Source of the DNA: Dechloromonas denitrificans | Lineage (GTDB): Bacteria; Pseudomonadota; Gammaproteobacteria; Burkholderiales; Rhodocyclaceae | DNA length: 64,000 nt | Assembly (NCBI RefSeq): GCF_001551835.1 | Contig: NZ_LODL01000007.1 | Location: forward strand, 172,628 to 236,627 | Reading direction: 5' to 3' | Part shown: positions 1 to 9,098 of the stretch, one piece after another | Position numbering within the stretch: the first letter of the stretch is position 1 | Layout: each line of letters begins with the position of its first letter | Notes under the pieces: generated by a model | What the model was told of the DNA's origin: nothing | The model's database searches: none | The model's input: only the letters and a program-made list of their open reading frames with translations | Made by a program: the position numbers and the translations under genes

Positions 1-601
1 CACCGATCGGAGCAACCTTCATGATCACGCCAACGATACCGAACAGCACGTGCGACAGCTTTTCGATCAATTCGAAGACCGGCTTGCCGCGCTCGCCGAA
101 GGCATGCATCGAATAACCGAAGAGGATCGAGAAGAACAGCACCTGCAGCATGTCACCCTTGGCAAAGGCATCGACGACGCTGGTCGGAATAATGTTCATC
201 AGGAAGTCGGCGGTCGACTGCATCTGACCGGGTTGGGCATACTTGGCGATACCCTTGGTGTCGAGCGAAGCCGGATCGACGTTCATGCCAACCCCTGGCG
301 CCCAGACGTTAACCACGATCAAACCGATAATCAGCGCGATGGTACTGACCACTTCAAAATACAGAACAGCCAGACCGCCGGTCTTACCGACCTTCTTCAT
401 GTCTTCCATGCCGGCGATGCCGACGACGATGGTGCAGAAAATGATCGGGGCGATGATCATCTTGATCAGCTTGATGAAACCATCGCCCAGCGGCTTCATG
501 GCCGCACCGGTTTCCGGATAGAAATGCCCGAGCGACACGCCGATGGCAATCGCCAGCAGCACCTGCACGTACAGGCTCTTGAACAACCCTCTTTTGGCCA
601 T
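1..601 (-). CDS. dctA: C4-dicarboxylate transport protein DctA (N-terminal part, cut by window edge)
   Basis: Secondary carrier of the dicarboxylate/amino acid:cation symporter family, taking up succinate, fumarate and malate across the inner membrane. The visible 200 residues begin [20 protein letters not shown] and run through hydrophobic helices typical of DctA ([32 protein letters not shown]). The C-terminal half lies outside the window. The start at 601 is supported by AAAGGAG eight bases upstream. The gene faces away from dctS-dctR, the usual partner sensor and regulator for C4-dicarboxylate uptake. The family call is secure; preferred substrate is inferred from the neighbours. Confidence 0.93.
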   Translation of the reverse strand, partial: MAKRGLFKSLYVQVLLAIAIGVSLGHFYPETGAAMKPLGDGFIKLIKMIIAPIIFCTIVVGIAGMEDMKKVGKTGGLAVLYFEVVSTIALIIGLIVVNVWAPGVGMNVDPASLDTKGIAKYAQPGQMQSTADFLMNIIPTSVVDAFAKGDMLQVLFFSILFGYSMHAFGERGKPVFELIEKLSHVLFGIVGVIMKVAPIG

Positions 602-642
602 AAAACCGGCTCCTTTGGTGATGATTTATTGAAAACTAATTG

Positions 643-672
643 ATAAAACGGCCGGAAGTATCGTTTTGTCAC
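643..672 (-). promoter_or_regulatory. Possible sigma-70-type promoter of dctA
   Basis: Read on the minus strand, GTGACA (672-667, five of six to TTGACA) is followed after 18 bases by TTTTAT (648-643). This puts transcription start near 636, about 35 bases before the dctA start codon. The weak -10 fits a promoter needing an activator. I found no GG-N10-GC sigma-54 element here, unlike the sigma-54-dependent dctA promoters of rhizobia. Confidence 0.35.
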
Positions 673-682
673 CACGCCTTCG

Positions 683-719
683 CCATTGTGGATATCCGAA
701 TTGTGGATACCCACAATGG
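683..719. promoter_or_regulatory. Inverted and direct repeat between dctA and dctS, candidate DctR site
   Basis: CCATTGTGG (683-691) and CCACAATGG (711-719) form a perfect 9-base inverted repeat. Inside it, ATTGTGGATA occurs twice in direct orientation (685-694 and 700-709), 15 bases apart. The centre lies near -65 of the proposed dctA promoter, where FixJ-type activators commonly bind. Binding by DctR is an inference from position. Confidence 0.5.
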
Positions 720-755
720 TCAGCCGCGAAATAACGTGAGGTAACATTTGTCGCC

Positions 756-2741
756 ATGACCCGGATGCCTAAATTGCGGAGTTCGTCCGCCCTCCATTTG
801 CGCTGGCTGCTCGCCTTACCCAAACTGGGCATCGTGCTCCTGATCGCGGCCCTGCTCTCGCTGCTCTGGCTGCTCCACCTCAACGAAGTTGACGAAGAGC
901 GCACCAGCCTGATCAAGGATGTCCTCTGGCTTGAGCAAAACCTCCGCTTTCACCTGAACGGCAACGAAGAACAGCTCCAGCAACTGGCGGTAGACATGGC
1001 AACCCTGGCCGACGAAAAGCGGATCTTTCGCCTGCGCGCCGGCCACCTGCTGAAAAACAACCCTGAAATAACGCAAATTCTCTGGTTCGACCCACAGCGC
1101 AAGCTGATCGACGCCCTGCCCGGCACGACGCTGCCAGAACACGAAATCGAGTCATTTGGCCCGGTCGTCACCGAAAAAGCCTTTGAAATGGCACGCCGGC
1201 TTGGCAAACAGGTCTACAGCGAACCTTTTTTTCTCGAAGGCAACCGTGCCTTTGTCGAGCTGTTCGTTCCGATCTACCGGGAAAGGGAATTCAACGGCAT
1301 GCTGGTTTCAGTACTGCCGCTCGACACCCTGCTCGACAACCTGGTCCCCTGGTGGTTCACGGAGAAATACAAGGTCGTCATCATCGATGACAACGAAATC
1401 CAGTACGCCGCAAAAACCCATATCGAAGGACTCGGCAACCAGACTTACGAAATCCCCTTCGACCCGCCCGGCTATGGCCTGAAACTGCGTATCGTCAGTT
1501 ACCAAAGCAGCACCAATCCACTACAACGCCTGCTCACCATTGCCATCGTCGCGCTGGCCGCCGGCGTCTTCTGGAGTCTGTGGATGGTTCGCGACCTGAT
1601 GAAAAAGCGCTCGCAGGCTGAAGAAGCGCTGCGCGCCGAACACGCCTTCCGTACCGCGATGGAGAATTCGCTAACCGTCGGCATGCGGGCCCGCGACCTG
1701 AAGGGCAAGGTCGTCTACGTCAATCCAGCGTTCTGCAAAATGACCGGCTTCAGCAGCGATGAACTGGTCAACAGTACGCCACCGATGGCCTACTGGGCGC
1801 CGGAGCAGATTGATGAGTCCTACGCCATGCACCAGGCCGTTCTGGCTGGCGAAGCGCCAGTCGACGGCTTCGAGATGATCTTCATGCGCAAGAATGGCGA
1901 ACGCTTCCATGCCCTGGTCTATGAAGCCAAGCTGATTGACGGCAATGGCCAGCATACCGGCTGGATGGCCTCGGTACTCGATATCACCGAGCGCAAACGG
2001 GCTGAGGAACTGGCCCGGCAACAGCAGGAGCAACTTCAGTTCACCTCACGCCTGGTAACCATGGGCGAAATGGCCTCGACGCTGGCCCACGAACTGAATC
2101 AGCCGCTGGCGGCAATCGCCAGTTACAACACCGGCTGCCTGAATCTGCTCGAACGCACCGATTGCCAGGCCCACGAGATCCGGCCTGCCCTGCAGAAAGT
2201 CGCCGTGCAAGCCCAGCGGGCAGGCAAGATCATTCGCCGGGTACATGACTTTGTCCGCAAGAGCGAACCGAAACGCGCCCCCTGCCAACTGGCCGAAGTC
2301 ATCGAAGACTGCCTTGGCTTCATCGAGGCCGACGCCCGCAAATACCATGTCCGCATTGAATGCGACACCCCGGAAATGCCACCGATTCCCGCCGACCGGC
2401 TGATGCTGGAACAAGTGCTGCTCAACCTGATCCGCAACGGCATCGAGGCGATGGCCCAGACACCGGAGGGGCATCGCAAGTTGAAGATCCGGGTCAGCCG
2501 CGAAGAAACGGAACTGAAAGTGAGCGTCGCCGATCATGGCTGCGGCATCCCGCCAGATATCCGTGACAAGCTGTTTACCGCCTTTTTCACCACCAAACCG
2601 GAAGGCATGGGGGTCGGGCTTTCCATCTGCCGCTCGATCATTGAGTTTCACCGCGGCCGGCTATGGGCCGAAGACAACCCCCATTCACCAACCGGAAACG
2701 GTACGATATTCACCTTCACCCTCCCCCTGGAAAGCGCATGA
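756..2741 (+). CDS. dctS: DctS-type sensor histidine kinase with PAS domain
   Basis: Membrane sensor kinase of 661 residues expected to sense C4-dicarboxylates outside the cytoplasmic membrane and phosphorylate DctR. Order: membrane helix about 18-40, periplasmic sensing region about 41-255, second helix about 258-278, PAS domain about 296-415, dimerisation helix with phosphoacceptor His445 in ASTLAHELNQPLAA, then an ATPase domain about 520-658 with N box (LLNLIRNGIEA), DHGCGIP and GMGVGLSI. The HELNQPLAAIA form is typical of the DctB/DctS/FixL group. The stop overlaps the dctR start as ATGA, so the two are translationally coupled. The PAS domain makes it closer to DctS than to DctB. The ligand is inferred. 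Confidence 0.88.
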   Translation: MTRMPKLRSSSALHLRWLLALPKLGIVLLIAALLSLLWLLHLNEVDEERTSLIKDVLWLEQNLRFHLNGNEEQLQQLAVDMATLADEKRIFRLRAGHLLKNNPEITQILWFDPQRKLIDALPGTTLPEHEIESFGPVVTEKAFEMARRLGKQVYSEPFFLEGNRAFVELFVPIYREREFNGMLVSVLPLDTLLDNLVPWWFTEKYKVVIIDDNEIQYAAKTHIEGLGNQTYEIPFDPPGYGLKLRIVSYQSSTNPLQRLLTIAIVALAAGVFWSLWMVRDLMKKRSQAEEALRAEHAFRTAMENSLTVGMRARDLKGKVVYVNPAFCKMTGFSSDELVNSTPPMAYWAPEQIDESYAMHQAVLAGEAPVDGFEMIFMRKNGERFHALVYEAKLIDGNGQHTGWMASVLDITERKRAEELARQQQEQLQFTSRLVTMGEMASTLAHELNQPLAAIASYNTGCLNLLERTDCQAHEIRPALQKVAVQAQRAGKIIRRVHDFVRKSEPKRAPCQLAEVIEDCLGFIEADARKYHVRIECDTPEMPPIPADRLMLEQVLLNLIRNGIEAMAQTPEGHRKLKIRVSREETELKVSVADHGCGIPPDIRDKLFTAFFTTKPEGMGVGLSICRSIIEFHRGRLWAEDNPHSPTGNGTIFTFTLPLESA

Positions 2742-3340
2742 GTACGCCGCAAGCCCACCTGGTCGACGACGACGAAGCCATCCGCGATGCGCTTTCCTGG
2801 CTGCTCCAGTCACGCGGCATCCCGTGCACCACCTACGACAGCGCCGAAGCCTTTCTCAGCAGCTGGAATGCCAATCTGGCCGGCTGTATCGTCCTCGACA
2901 TGCGGATGTCCGGGATGAGCGGATTGGATTGTTTTGACAAACTGCGCGAACTGGCCTCCAGCCTCCCGGTAATCTTTCTGACCGGGCATGGTGACGTCCC
3001 ACTGGCCGTAGGCACGCTAAAAAAAGGTGCGTTCGATTTTTTCGAGAAACCGCTCAACGATAATGAGTTGGCGACCCGCATTCAGGAAGCGATGGAACTT
3101 GATGCCCGCCAGCGTGCCGCCAATGCTACGGTCGACTCGCTGAATGCCCGGATTTCCAGCCTGACCACGCGCGAAAAACAGATCATGGAACTGGTGCTGG
3201 CCGGCAAGTTCAACAAGGTTATCGCCGATGAATTGAATATCAGCATGCGCACCGTCGAGGTGCATCGGGCGAACCTTTTCGACAAGATGCAAGTCAAAAC
3301 CGCCGTCGAGTTGGCCAACTTGCTGAAACCCGGGCGCTAA
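2738..3340 (+). CDS. dctR: DctR response regulator (FixJ/LuxR type)
   Basis: Response regulator of 200 residues. The receiver domain (about 5-120) carries acidic DDDE near residues 10-13, phospho-acceptor Asp54 in VLDMRMSGM, and the conserved Thr (FLTGHGD) and Lys (FEKPL). A LuxR/FixJ helix-turn-helix follows at about 137-198 (LTTREKQIMELVLAGKFNK, ISMRTVEVHRANLF). It lacks the AAA+ domain of the sigma-54 activator DctD, so it should act on a sigma-70 promoter. Its ATG overlaps the dctS stop by four bases. Likely target is the divergent dctA promoter, where a repeat cluster is visible. Confidence 0.9.
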   Translation: MSTPQAHLVDDDEAIRDALSWLLQSRGIPCTTYDSAEAFLSSWNANLAGCIVLDMRMSGMSGLDCFDKLRELASSLPVIFLTGHGDVPLAVGTLKKGAFDFFEKPLNDNELATRIQEAMELDARQRAANATVDSLNARISSLTTREKQIMELVLAGKFNKVIADELNISMRTVEVHRANLFDKMQVKTAVELANLLKPGR

Positions 3341-3447
3341 CCCTTCCCTAAGCCACCTTTTTTCGTTAGCATCTCGCGCAAATCCCTTCGCCATTCACGG
3401 CGTACATTCCCCTATTACTCCGGTTCACTCCATTCACGAGGCATTTC

Positions 3448-3774
3448 ATGAGCGAGCACATCCATTACGTCACCGACGACACCTTTGAAGCCGAAGTGCT
3501 GCAAGCGCAGCAGCCGGTTCTCGTCGATTACTGGGCAGAATGGTGCGGCCCCTGCAAGATGATCGCCCCCATCCTCGACGAAATCGCCAGCGAATACGCC
3601 GGTAAGCTGAAAGTCGCCAAGGTCAATATCGATGACAACCAGGCCACCCCGGCCAAGTTCGGCATCCGCGGCATCCCGACCCTAATGATCTTCAAGAACG
3701 GCAACGTCGAAGCGACCAAGGTTGGCGCCCTCTCCAAGGGCCAACTCGCCGCCTTCATTGACAGCAACCTGTAA
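3448..3774 (+). CDS. trxA: Thioredoxin 1
   Basis: Cytoplasmic disulfide reductase of 108 residues, the usual thioredoxin size. The active site WCGPCK (Cys33 and Cys36) follows VLVDYWAEW, and the cis-proline loop [11 protein letters not shown] is present. It is reduced by thioredoxin reductase and supplies electrons to ribonucleotide reductase and other targets. The trxA-rho order is conserved in many proteobacteria, with a gap of about 160 bases here that suggests its own promoter. Confidence 0.97.
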   Translation: MSEHIHYVTDDTFEAEVLQAQQPVLVDYWAEWCGPCKMIAPILDEIASEYAGKLKVAKVNIDDNQATPAKFGIRGIPTLMIFKNGNVEATKVGALSKGQLAAFIDSNL

Positions 3775-3788
3775 TCTCCGTAGTCTCC

Positions 3789-3821
3789 CAGCCTGAGTTC
3801 GCGTTCTGCGTCCTCAGGCTG
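3789..3821. other. Hairpin between trxA and rho
   Basis: CAGCCTGAG (3789-3797) pairs perfectly with CTCAGGCTG (3813-3821) across a 15-base loop. No T-run follows, so it is not a classic intrinsic terminator. It may stabilise the trxA 3' end or belong to the long rho leader. Confidence 0.4.
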
Positions 3822-3932
3822 ACGCAAGCGGCACCCAGCCCCGCGTCACTCCCCTCCCTCTGCTCTTAGCATCTGCGCCCCGGCCTCCGGGCAGTCGTCC
3901 GTTCCCTTTCGGCGCCATACACTCCCACATTC

Positions 3933-5192
3933 ATGCAACTCTCCGAACTCAAGACATTACACGTCAGTAAACTGCTGGACATGGCGACCGAACTGGTCAT
4001 CGAAAACGCCAACCGCATGCGCAAGATGGAGTTGATTTACGCCATCCTGAAGGCGAAGGCCAAGAACGGCGACACCATCTATGGCGACGGCACGCTGGAA
4101 GTCCTGCCGGATGGCTTCGGCTTCCTGCGCTCGTCGGACACCTCCTACCTGGCCAACCCGGATGACATCTACGTCTCGCCCTCGCAGATCCGCCGCTTCA
4201 ATCTGCGCACCGGCGACACCGTTGAAGGCGAGATCCGCACCCCGAAGGATGGCGAGCGCTACGTTGCGCTGACCAAGCTGGACCGCATCAACGGCTTCTC
4301 GCCGGAAGCCAACAAGAACAAGATCATGTTCGAGAACCTGACGCCGCTGCACCCGACGCGTCATCTGAAACTCGAACGCGAAATCAAGTCCGAAGAAAAC
4401 ATCACCAGCCGCGTCATCGACATGATCGCCCCGATCGGCTGCGGTCAGCGCGGCCTGTTGGTCGCCCCGCCGAAGACTGGCAAGACGGTGATGCTGCAGA
4501 ATATCGCCCACGCCATCACGGCCAACCACCCGGAAGTGATTCTCATCGTGCTGCTCATTGACGAGCGCCCGGAAGAAGTCACCGAAATGACCCGTACCGT
4601 CAAGGGCGAGGTCGTTGCCTCGACCTTCGACGAACCGGCCTCGCGCCACGTCGCGGTCGCCGAAATGGTCATCGAGAAGGCCAAGCGCCTGGTTGAACAC
4701 AAGAAGGATGTGGTCATCCTGCTCGACTCGATCACCCGTCTCGCCCGTGCCTACAACACCGTGCAACCGGCCTCCGGCAAGGTACTGACCGGCGGCGTCG
4801 ACGCCAATGCCCTGCAGAAGCCGAAGCGCTTCTTCGGCGCGGCGCGCAACATCGAGGAAGGCGGCTCGCTGACCATCCTCGCCACGGCGCTGATCGACAC
4901 CGGTTCGCGAATGGACGAAGTGATCTACGAAGAATTCAAGGGAACCGGCAACTCCGAAATCCACCTCGACCGTCGCATGGCCGAGAAGCGGATGTACCCG
5001 GCGGTCAACGTCAATCGCTCCGGCACCCGCCGCGAAGAACTCCTGCTCAAGCCGGACGTACTGCAGAAAATGTGGGTCCTGCGCAAGCTCTGTTACCCGA
5101 TGGACGATCTCGAAGCGATGGAATTCCTGCTCGACAAGGTCAAATCGACCAAGGGCAACCAGGAGTTTTTTGACGCCATGCGCCGCGGCTGA
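3933..5192 (+). CDS. rho: Transcription termination factor Rho
   Basis: Hexameric RNA-dependent ATPase that ends transcription at Rho-dependent sites. At 419 residues it matches the usual length. The N-terminal helical domain starts [18 protein letters not shown]; the cold-shock-like RNA-binding domain contains [15 protein letters not shown]; the motor domain has the Walker A segment [11 protein letters not shown] and Walker [17 protein letters not shown]. The C-terminus (FFDAMRRG) is also typical. It is essential in many bacteria. Identity is certain. Confidence 0.98.
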   Translation: MQLSELKTLHVSKLLDMATELVIENANRMRKMELIYAILKAKAKNGDTIYGDGTLEVLPDGFGFLRSSDTSYLANPDDIYVSPSQIRRFNLRTGDTVEGEIRTPKDGERYVALTKLDRINGFSPEANKNKIMFENLTPLHPTRHLKLEREIKSEENITSRVIDMIAPIGCGQRGLLVAPPKTGKTVMLQNIAHAITANHPEVILIVLLIDERPEEVTEMTRTVKGEVVASTFDEPASRHVAVAEMVIEKAKRLVEHKKDVVILLDSITRLARAYNTVQPASGKVLTGGVDANALQKPKRFFGAARNIEEGGSLTILATALIDTGSRMDEVIYEEFKGTGNSEIHLDRRMAEKRMYPAVNVNRSGTRREELLLKPDVLQKMWVLRKLCYPMDDLEAMEFLLDKVKSTKGNQEFFDAMRRG

Positions 5193-5206
5193 TAAAAATA
5201 TTGCAG

Positions 5207-5236
5207 GCCCGTGATTTATCGAGGATAATCACGGGC
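5207..5236. other. Hairpin between rho and rpmE
   Basis: GCCCGTGATT (5207-5216) pairs with AATCACGGGC (5227-5236) across a 10-base loop. There is no T-run after it, so it may be a weak terminator for rho or a structured leader ahead of rpmE. Confidence 0.45.
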
Positions 5237-5283
5237 TTCCCAGATCGGCCACATCCGCCGGTCGCTCGTTTAAAGGACAAAAG

Positions 5284-5508
5284 ATGAAAGCCGATATCCA
5301 CCCGAATTACAACGAAGTGCAAGTCACCTGCTCCTGCGGCAGCACTTTCACGACCCGTTCGACCATGAACAAGCAAGCCTTCCACGTTGAAGTCTGCTCG
5401 CTCTGCCACCCGTTCTACACCGGCAAGCAGAAGATCGTCGACACCGCCGGTCGCGTTGAAAAGTTCAACCAGAAATTCGGCGCCATGCGCGGCAAGGCTG
5501 CTGCCTGA
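5284..5508 (+). CDS. rpmE: 50S ribosomal protein L31, zinc-binding form
   Basis: Protein of the large ribosomal subunit, 74 residues. It begins MKADIHPNY and carries the zinc-ligand cysteines CSC (16 and 18) and CSLC (near 37-40), which mark the zinc-containing C+ paralogue rather than the zinc-free form. HPFYTGKQK and [10 protein letters not shown] are family signatures. AAAGGACAAAAG precedes the ATG. An intrinsic terminator follows directly. Confidence 0.97.
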   Translation: MKADIHPNYNEVQVTCSCGSTFTTRSTMNKQAFHVEVCSLCHPFYTGKQKIVDTAGRVEKFNQKFGAMRGKAAA

Positions 5509-5528
5509 TCCACTGGATTTGCGCGATC

Positions 5529-5556
5529 AAAGGCAGCCTCATGGCTGCCTTTTTCG
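5529..5556 (+). terminator. Intrinsic terminator after rpmE
   Basis: AAAGGCAGCC (5529-5538), loop TCAT, GGCTGCCTTT (5543-5552), then more T residues. A ten-base-pair stem with a T-run, 20 bases past the rpmE stop. Confidence 0.85.
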
Positions 5557-5568
5557 TTTCTGGAACCG

Positions 5569-7191
5569 ATGCCTGATTTCCTCGCCCTGATTCGTCGCGG
5601 CATCCGCCTGCCTCCAGCCGGCTGGGTGCTCGCCGCCATGCTTGCCTTCTACGTGTTGGCCGGCCTGTTCGGACGCGACCCCTGGAAGGGCGAGGACGCC
5701 ATCCATATCGGCGCCGCCTGGCACATGCTGTCCTACGCCGACTGGCTGTCGCCCGATCTGGCCGGCCGCCCCTTCCATGAGCCGCCGCTCTATTACTGGA
5801 GCGCTGCGCTGACTGGCAAAGTCTTCGGCTGGCTGCTGCCGATGCACGAAGCGATGCGTCTGGCCAGTGGCCTGTGGCTTACCCTGGCCTTGATGGGGCT
5901 CTACTACGCCGGCCGCGAACTGTACGGCCAGGAAAGCGCCGCGGCCAGCCCCTTGTTGCTAGCCGGCAGTGCCGGTCTGCTTTTTCATGCCCACGACGCC
6001 CAGCCCATGCTGGTTGCCCTGGCCGCTTACGGCGGCAGCATCGGCGCCCTGGCCGCGATGGAACGCCGGCCCCGCCTGAGCGGTATTTTCTACGGGCTGT
6101 CGCTCGCCGGCTGCCTGCTCGGCGCCGGCCTCGCCCCTGTCCTGCCGCTCCTGGCCATCCTGCCACTGGCCTGGTGGCTGGCGCCGGATCGCCCGAAGGC
6201 GCTGCAGACCCTGGGCATCGCGCTTGCCATCGCCGCCCTGCTCAGCCTGCCCTGGCCCGCCCTGCTGCTGGCCCTGGAGCCAGCACGTTTTCATGGCTGG
6301 CTGGCCACCGAACTGGCCCCGCTGAAGACGCCTTTCTCCTTTTCCGGCGCCGGCCGCTTCCTTTCGATGCTGCCCTGGTTTGCCTTTCCCGCCATTCCAC
6401 TGGCCGGCTGGACCCTGTGGACCCGACGCGCCAGCCTGGGCGCCAAGCCGCAGTTGCTGCCGCTTGCCCTTTTCTTCATCACGCTGCTGATGCTGGCACT
6501 GGCCTATCGGCCGCGCGAAATTCCGGCCCTGCTGCTGCTGCCGCCACTAGCCCTGCTCGCCACCCCGGGCGCGCTGACCCTGCGTCGCGGCGCCGCCAAT
6601 GCCTTCGACTGGTTCGCGATGATGACTTTCAGCGTCTTCGTCGCCCTGGTCTGGCTCTGCTGGTCGGCGATGGCGCTCGGCTGGCCGGAGAAACTGGCCA
6701 AACGGGTGGTCATCCTGCGCCCCGGTTTCGTCGGCCACTTCGAAATCCTCGCCCTGCTCGTCGGCCTGGCCGCAACGCTGTGGTGGATCTGGCTGATCGT
6801 CACCGCGCCACGCTCGCCCTACCGCAGCCTAACGCACTGGACGATGGGTTTTACCGCCCTCTGGCTGCTCGCGACGACCCTGATCCTGCCTTGGTTCGAC
6901 TACGGCAAGAGCTACCGCCCGGTCGCCCAGGCCATCGCCCGCAGCTTGCCGGACAAGCACGGCTGCGTTGCCGAGCGCGGCCTGAGCGACACCCAGCGCG
7001 CCTCGCTCGCCTACTTCGTTGAAATCGAGCCGCTCCTGCTCGAGACATCGGCCGGACAAAAATGCAACTGGCTGCTGGTCAGCGGCACCAACCGTCAGGA
7101 ACTGGCCGCCCCGGATGGCAGCTGGAACAAGGTCTGGGAAGGCAGCCGGCCGAGTGAGCGCAAGGAAAAAATGCGCCTTTTCAAGCGTTGA
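5569..7191 (+). CDS. ArnT/PMT-like family 39 membrane glycosyltransferase
   Basis: Polytopic inner-membrane protein of 540 residues with at least ten hydrophobic segments. The N-terminal loop has the acidic motif RDPWKGEDAIHI and then FHEPPLYYW, the arrangement found in ArnT and related lipid-phosphate-sugar transferases, where the acidic residues are catalytic. A short soluble C-terminal region (about 445-540) follows. Such enzymes move a sugar from an undecaprenyl-phosphate carrier to lipid A, a glycan or a protein in the periplasm. No arn operon is nearby, so acceptor and sugar are unknown. The start overlies the downstream side of the rpmE terminator, 60 bases after rpmE. Confidence 0.75.
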   Translation: MPDFLALIRRGIRLPPAGWVLAAMLAFYVLAGLFGRDPWKGEDAIHIGAAWHMLSYADWLSPDLAGRPFHEPPLYYWSAALTGKVFGWLLPMHEAMRLASGLWLTLALMGLYYAGRELYGQESAAASPLLLAGSAGLLFHAHDAQPMLVALAAYGGSIGALAAMERRPRLSGIFYGLSLAGCLLGAGLAPVLPLLAILPLAWWLAPDRPKALQTLGIALAIAALLSLPWPALLLALEPARFHGWLATELAPLKTPFSFSGAGRFLSMLPWFAFPAIPLAGWTLWTRRASLGAKPQLLPLALFFITLLMLALAYRPREIPALLLLPPLALLATPGALTLRRGAANAFDWFAMMTFSVFVALVWLCWSAMALGWPEKLAKRVVILRPGFVGHFEILALLVGLAATLWWIWLIVTAPRSPYRSLTHWTMGFTALWLLATTLILPWFDYGKSYRPVAQAIARSLPDKHGCVAERGLSDTQRASLAYFVEIEPLLLETSAGQKCNWLLVSGTNRQELAAPDGSWNKVWEGSRPSERKEKMRLFKR

Positions 7192-7205
7192 CCGCCGGCT
7201 AGGCG

Positions 7206-7230
7206 AAAAAAAGGGGCCGGCGGCCCCTTT
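7206..7230. terminator. Convergent terminator between the glycosyltransferase gene and orn
   Basis: AAAGGGGCC (7210-7218), loop GGC, GGCCCCTTT (7222-7230), flanked on the left by a run of A. On the minus strand this gives a strong stem followed by eight T residues, suited to end orn; on the plus strand the T-run is only three. Confidence 0.85.
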
Positions 7231-7251
7231 GGCAAACACTACGAAGTGCGC

Positions 7252-7797
7252 TCAGCCCTTCAGGAAATGCTCGCGGTAATACTTCATTTCATCGATCGAT
7301 TCGTAGATGTCAGCCAGCGCCGTGTGCTTGCTCTTCTTCTTGAAGCCCTTGTAGATCTCCGGCTGCCAGCGCTTGCACAACTCCTTCAGGGTGCTGACAT
7401 CGAGATTGCGGTAATGGAAAAAGCTTTCCAGGGTCGGCATGTAGCGCGCCATGAAACGGCGGTCCTGGCCGATCGAGTTGCCGCACATCGGCGAATGGCC
7501 CTTGGAGGAATATTTCTTCAGGAACTCCAGGGCCGCCGCCTCGACGGTCGCCTCATCAAAGGTCGACGCCTTGACCTTGTCGATCAGGCCGGAACGGCCA
7601 TGCGTTTTCTGGTTCCAATCGTCCATGCCGGCCAGAATTTCGTCGCTTTGATGGACCACCCAGGACGGTGACTCGGCAACCATCTCCAGTTCCGAATTGG
7701 TCACCACCATCGCCATTTCGATGATGCGATCGCCATCCGGGTTCAAACCGGTCATTTCCATGTCCAGCCAGACGAGGTTGTTTGCGTTGCCTGCCAT
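7252..7797 (-). CDS. orn: Oligoribonuclease
   Basis: 3'-5' exoribonuclease of the DEDDh family that degrades two- to five-base RNAs, including pGpG from c-di-GMP turnover. With the ATG at 7797 the protein is 181 residues, as in E. coli; a longer reading from 7845 adds 16 unlikely residues. Motif I is [13 protein letters not shown], motif II lies around [17 protein letters not shown], and motif III ends in KHTALADI. Its pGpG activity connects with the HD-GYP and YajQ proteins in this window. Confidence 0.96.
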   Translation of the reverse strand: MAGNANNLVWLDMEMTGLNPDGDRIIEMAMVVTNSELEMVAESPSWVVHQSDEILAGMDDWNQKTHGRSGLIDKVKASTFDEATVEAAALEFLKKYSSKGHSPMCGNSIGQDRRFMARYMPTLESFFHYRNLDVSTLKELCKRWQPEIYKGFKKKSKHTALADIYESIDEMKYYREHFLKG

Positions 7798-7838
7798 ATA
7801 ATTGCCCAAATTCTTGAAAACCCGGATTTTCTCACAGC

Positions 7839-9098
7839 TTGCCACCCAGTTTAGTGACCTCCAACTTCAGCCTCCTCTTTATTGCCGCCGTCATCCTGAC
7901 GCTGGCTGCACGCCTGTGGCTGACCAGCCGCCACATCCGCCACGTCATTGCCCACCGCGACCGGGTGCCCACCGACTTTGCCGAGCGCATTTCGCTGGCC
8001 GCCCACCAAAAAGCGGCCAATTACACGGTCGACCGCAGCAAGTTCGGCATCCTCGGCAGTCTGGCCGACAGCGCCCTGCTGCTAGCCCTGACACTGGGGG
8101 GCGGTATTGCCGCCCTGCACGCTTTCTGGTCGCCCCGCCTCGACGGCCTCGGCTACGGCCTGGCGATGATATTCAGCGTGATGCTGATCTCCGCCCTCGT
8201 CGACCTGCCCTTCTCCCTCTACCGCCAGTTCGTCATCGAGGCCCGCCACGGCTTCAACCGGATGAGCCTCGGCCTGTTCTTCGCCGACCTCTTCAAGCAC
8301 GCGCTGATCGGCGTACTGATCGGCGCCCCGGTCATCCTCGCCGTGCTCTGGCTGATGGGTGCCATGGGCGACTACTGGTGGCTGTACGTCTGGCTGTTCT
8401 GGAGCGCCTTCAACCTGCTGATCATGTTCGTCTACCCGACCTGGATCGCCCCGCTCTTCAATAAATTCGCCCCGCTCGAGGAAGGCGAGATGAAGACCCG
8501 CATCGAAGCCCTGCTCGCCCGCTGCGGCTTCCGCTCCAGCGGCTTATTCGTGATGGATGGCTCGAAGCGTTCCAGCCATGGCAACGCCTACTTCACCGGT
8601 TTCGGCAACAACAAGCGCATCGTCTTCTTCGACACCCTGCTCTCCCGCCTCGCGCCGAGCGAGATCGAAGCCGTGCTCGCCCACGAACTCGGCCATTTCC
8701 GCCGCCACCACATCGTGCAGCGCATCGTGCTGATGTTCGCCGCCTCGCTCGCTTTTCTCTGGCTGCTCGGCCAGCTGATCGACGCTCCCTGGTTCTACAA
8801 CGGCCTTGGCGTACCGGCTGAAAACACCGCGCTGGCGCTGATCCTGTTCTTCCTCGTCATTCCGGTCTTCACCTTCCCGCTCAATCCGCTGAGCAGCTAC
8901 CTGTCGCGCCGCAACGAGTTCGAGGCCGACGCCTATGCCGCCGAACATGCCGCGGCCGGCGACCTGGTCCGGGCGCTGGTCAAGCTCTACGAGGACAATG
9001 CCTCGACGCTGACGCCGGACCCGCTGCATTCGCTGTTCTACGATTCCCACCCGCCGGCGGCGCAGCGCATCGCCCGCCTACAGACGGTGGCCCGCTGA
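7839..9098 (+). CDS. M48-family membrane metallopeptidase (Ste24/CAAX protease 1 type)
   Basis: Integral membrane zinc protease of 419 residues. Multiple N-terminal helices precede the HELGH zinc motif ([13 protein letters not shown]) at about 280-290, and the third ligand lies in [15 protein letters not shown]. Topology and length match Ste24-type proteases rather than the shorter HtpX. Expected to degrade misfolded membrane proteins or process exported ones. The start is uncertain: the frame opens with TTG at 7839 and a GTG follows at 7854; neither has a strong ribosome site. The stop overlaps the rsgA ATG by one base (TGATG), so the genes are coupled. Confidence 0.88.
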   Translation: MPPSLVTSNFSLLFIAAVILTLAARLWLTSRHIRHVIAHRDRVPTDFAERISLAAHQKAANYTVDRSKFGILGSLADSALLLALTLGGGIAALHAFWSPRLDGLGYGLAMIFSVMLISALVDLPFSLYRQFVIEARHGFNRMSLGLFFADLFKHALIGVLIGAPVILAVLWLMGAMGDYWWLYVWLFWSAFNLLIMFVYPTWIAPLFNKFAPLEEGEMKTRIEALLARCGFRSSGLFVMDGSKRSSHGNAYFTGFGNNKRIVFFDTLLSRLAPSEIEAVLAHELGHFRRHHIVQRIVLMFAASLAFLWLLGQLIDAPWFYNGLGVPAENTALALILFFLVIPVFTFPLNPLSSYLSRRNEFEADAYAAEHAAAGDLVRALVKLYEDNASTLTPDPLHSLFYDSHPPAAQRIARLQTVAR

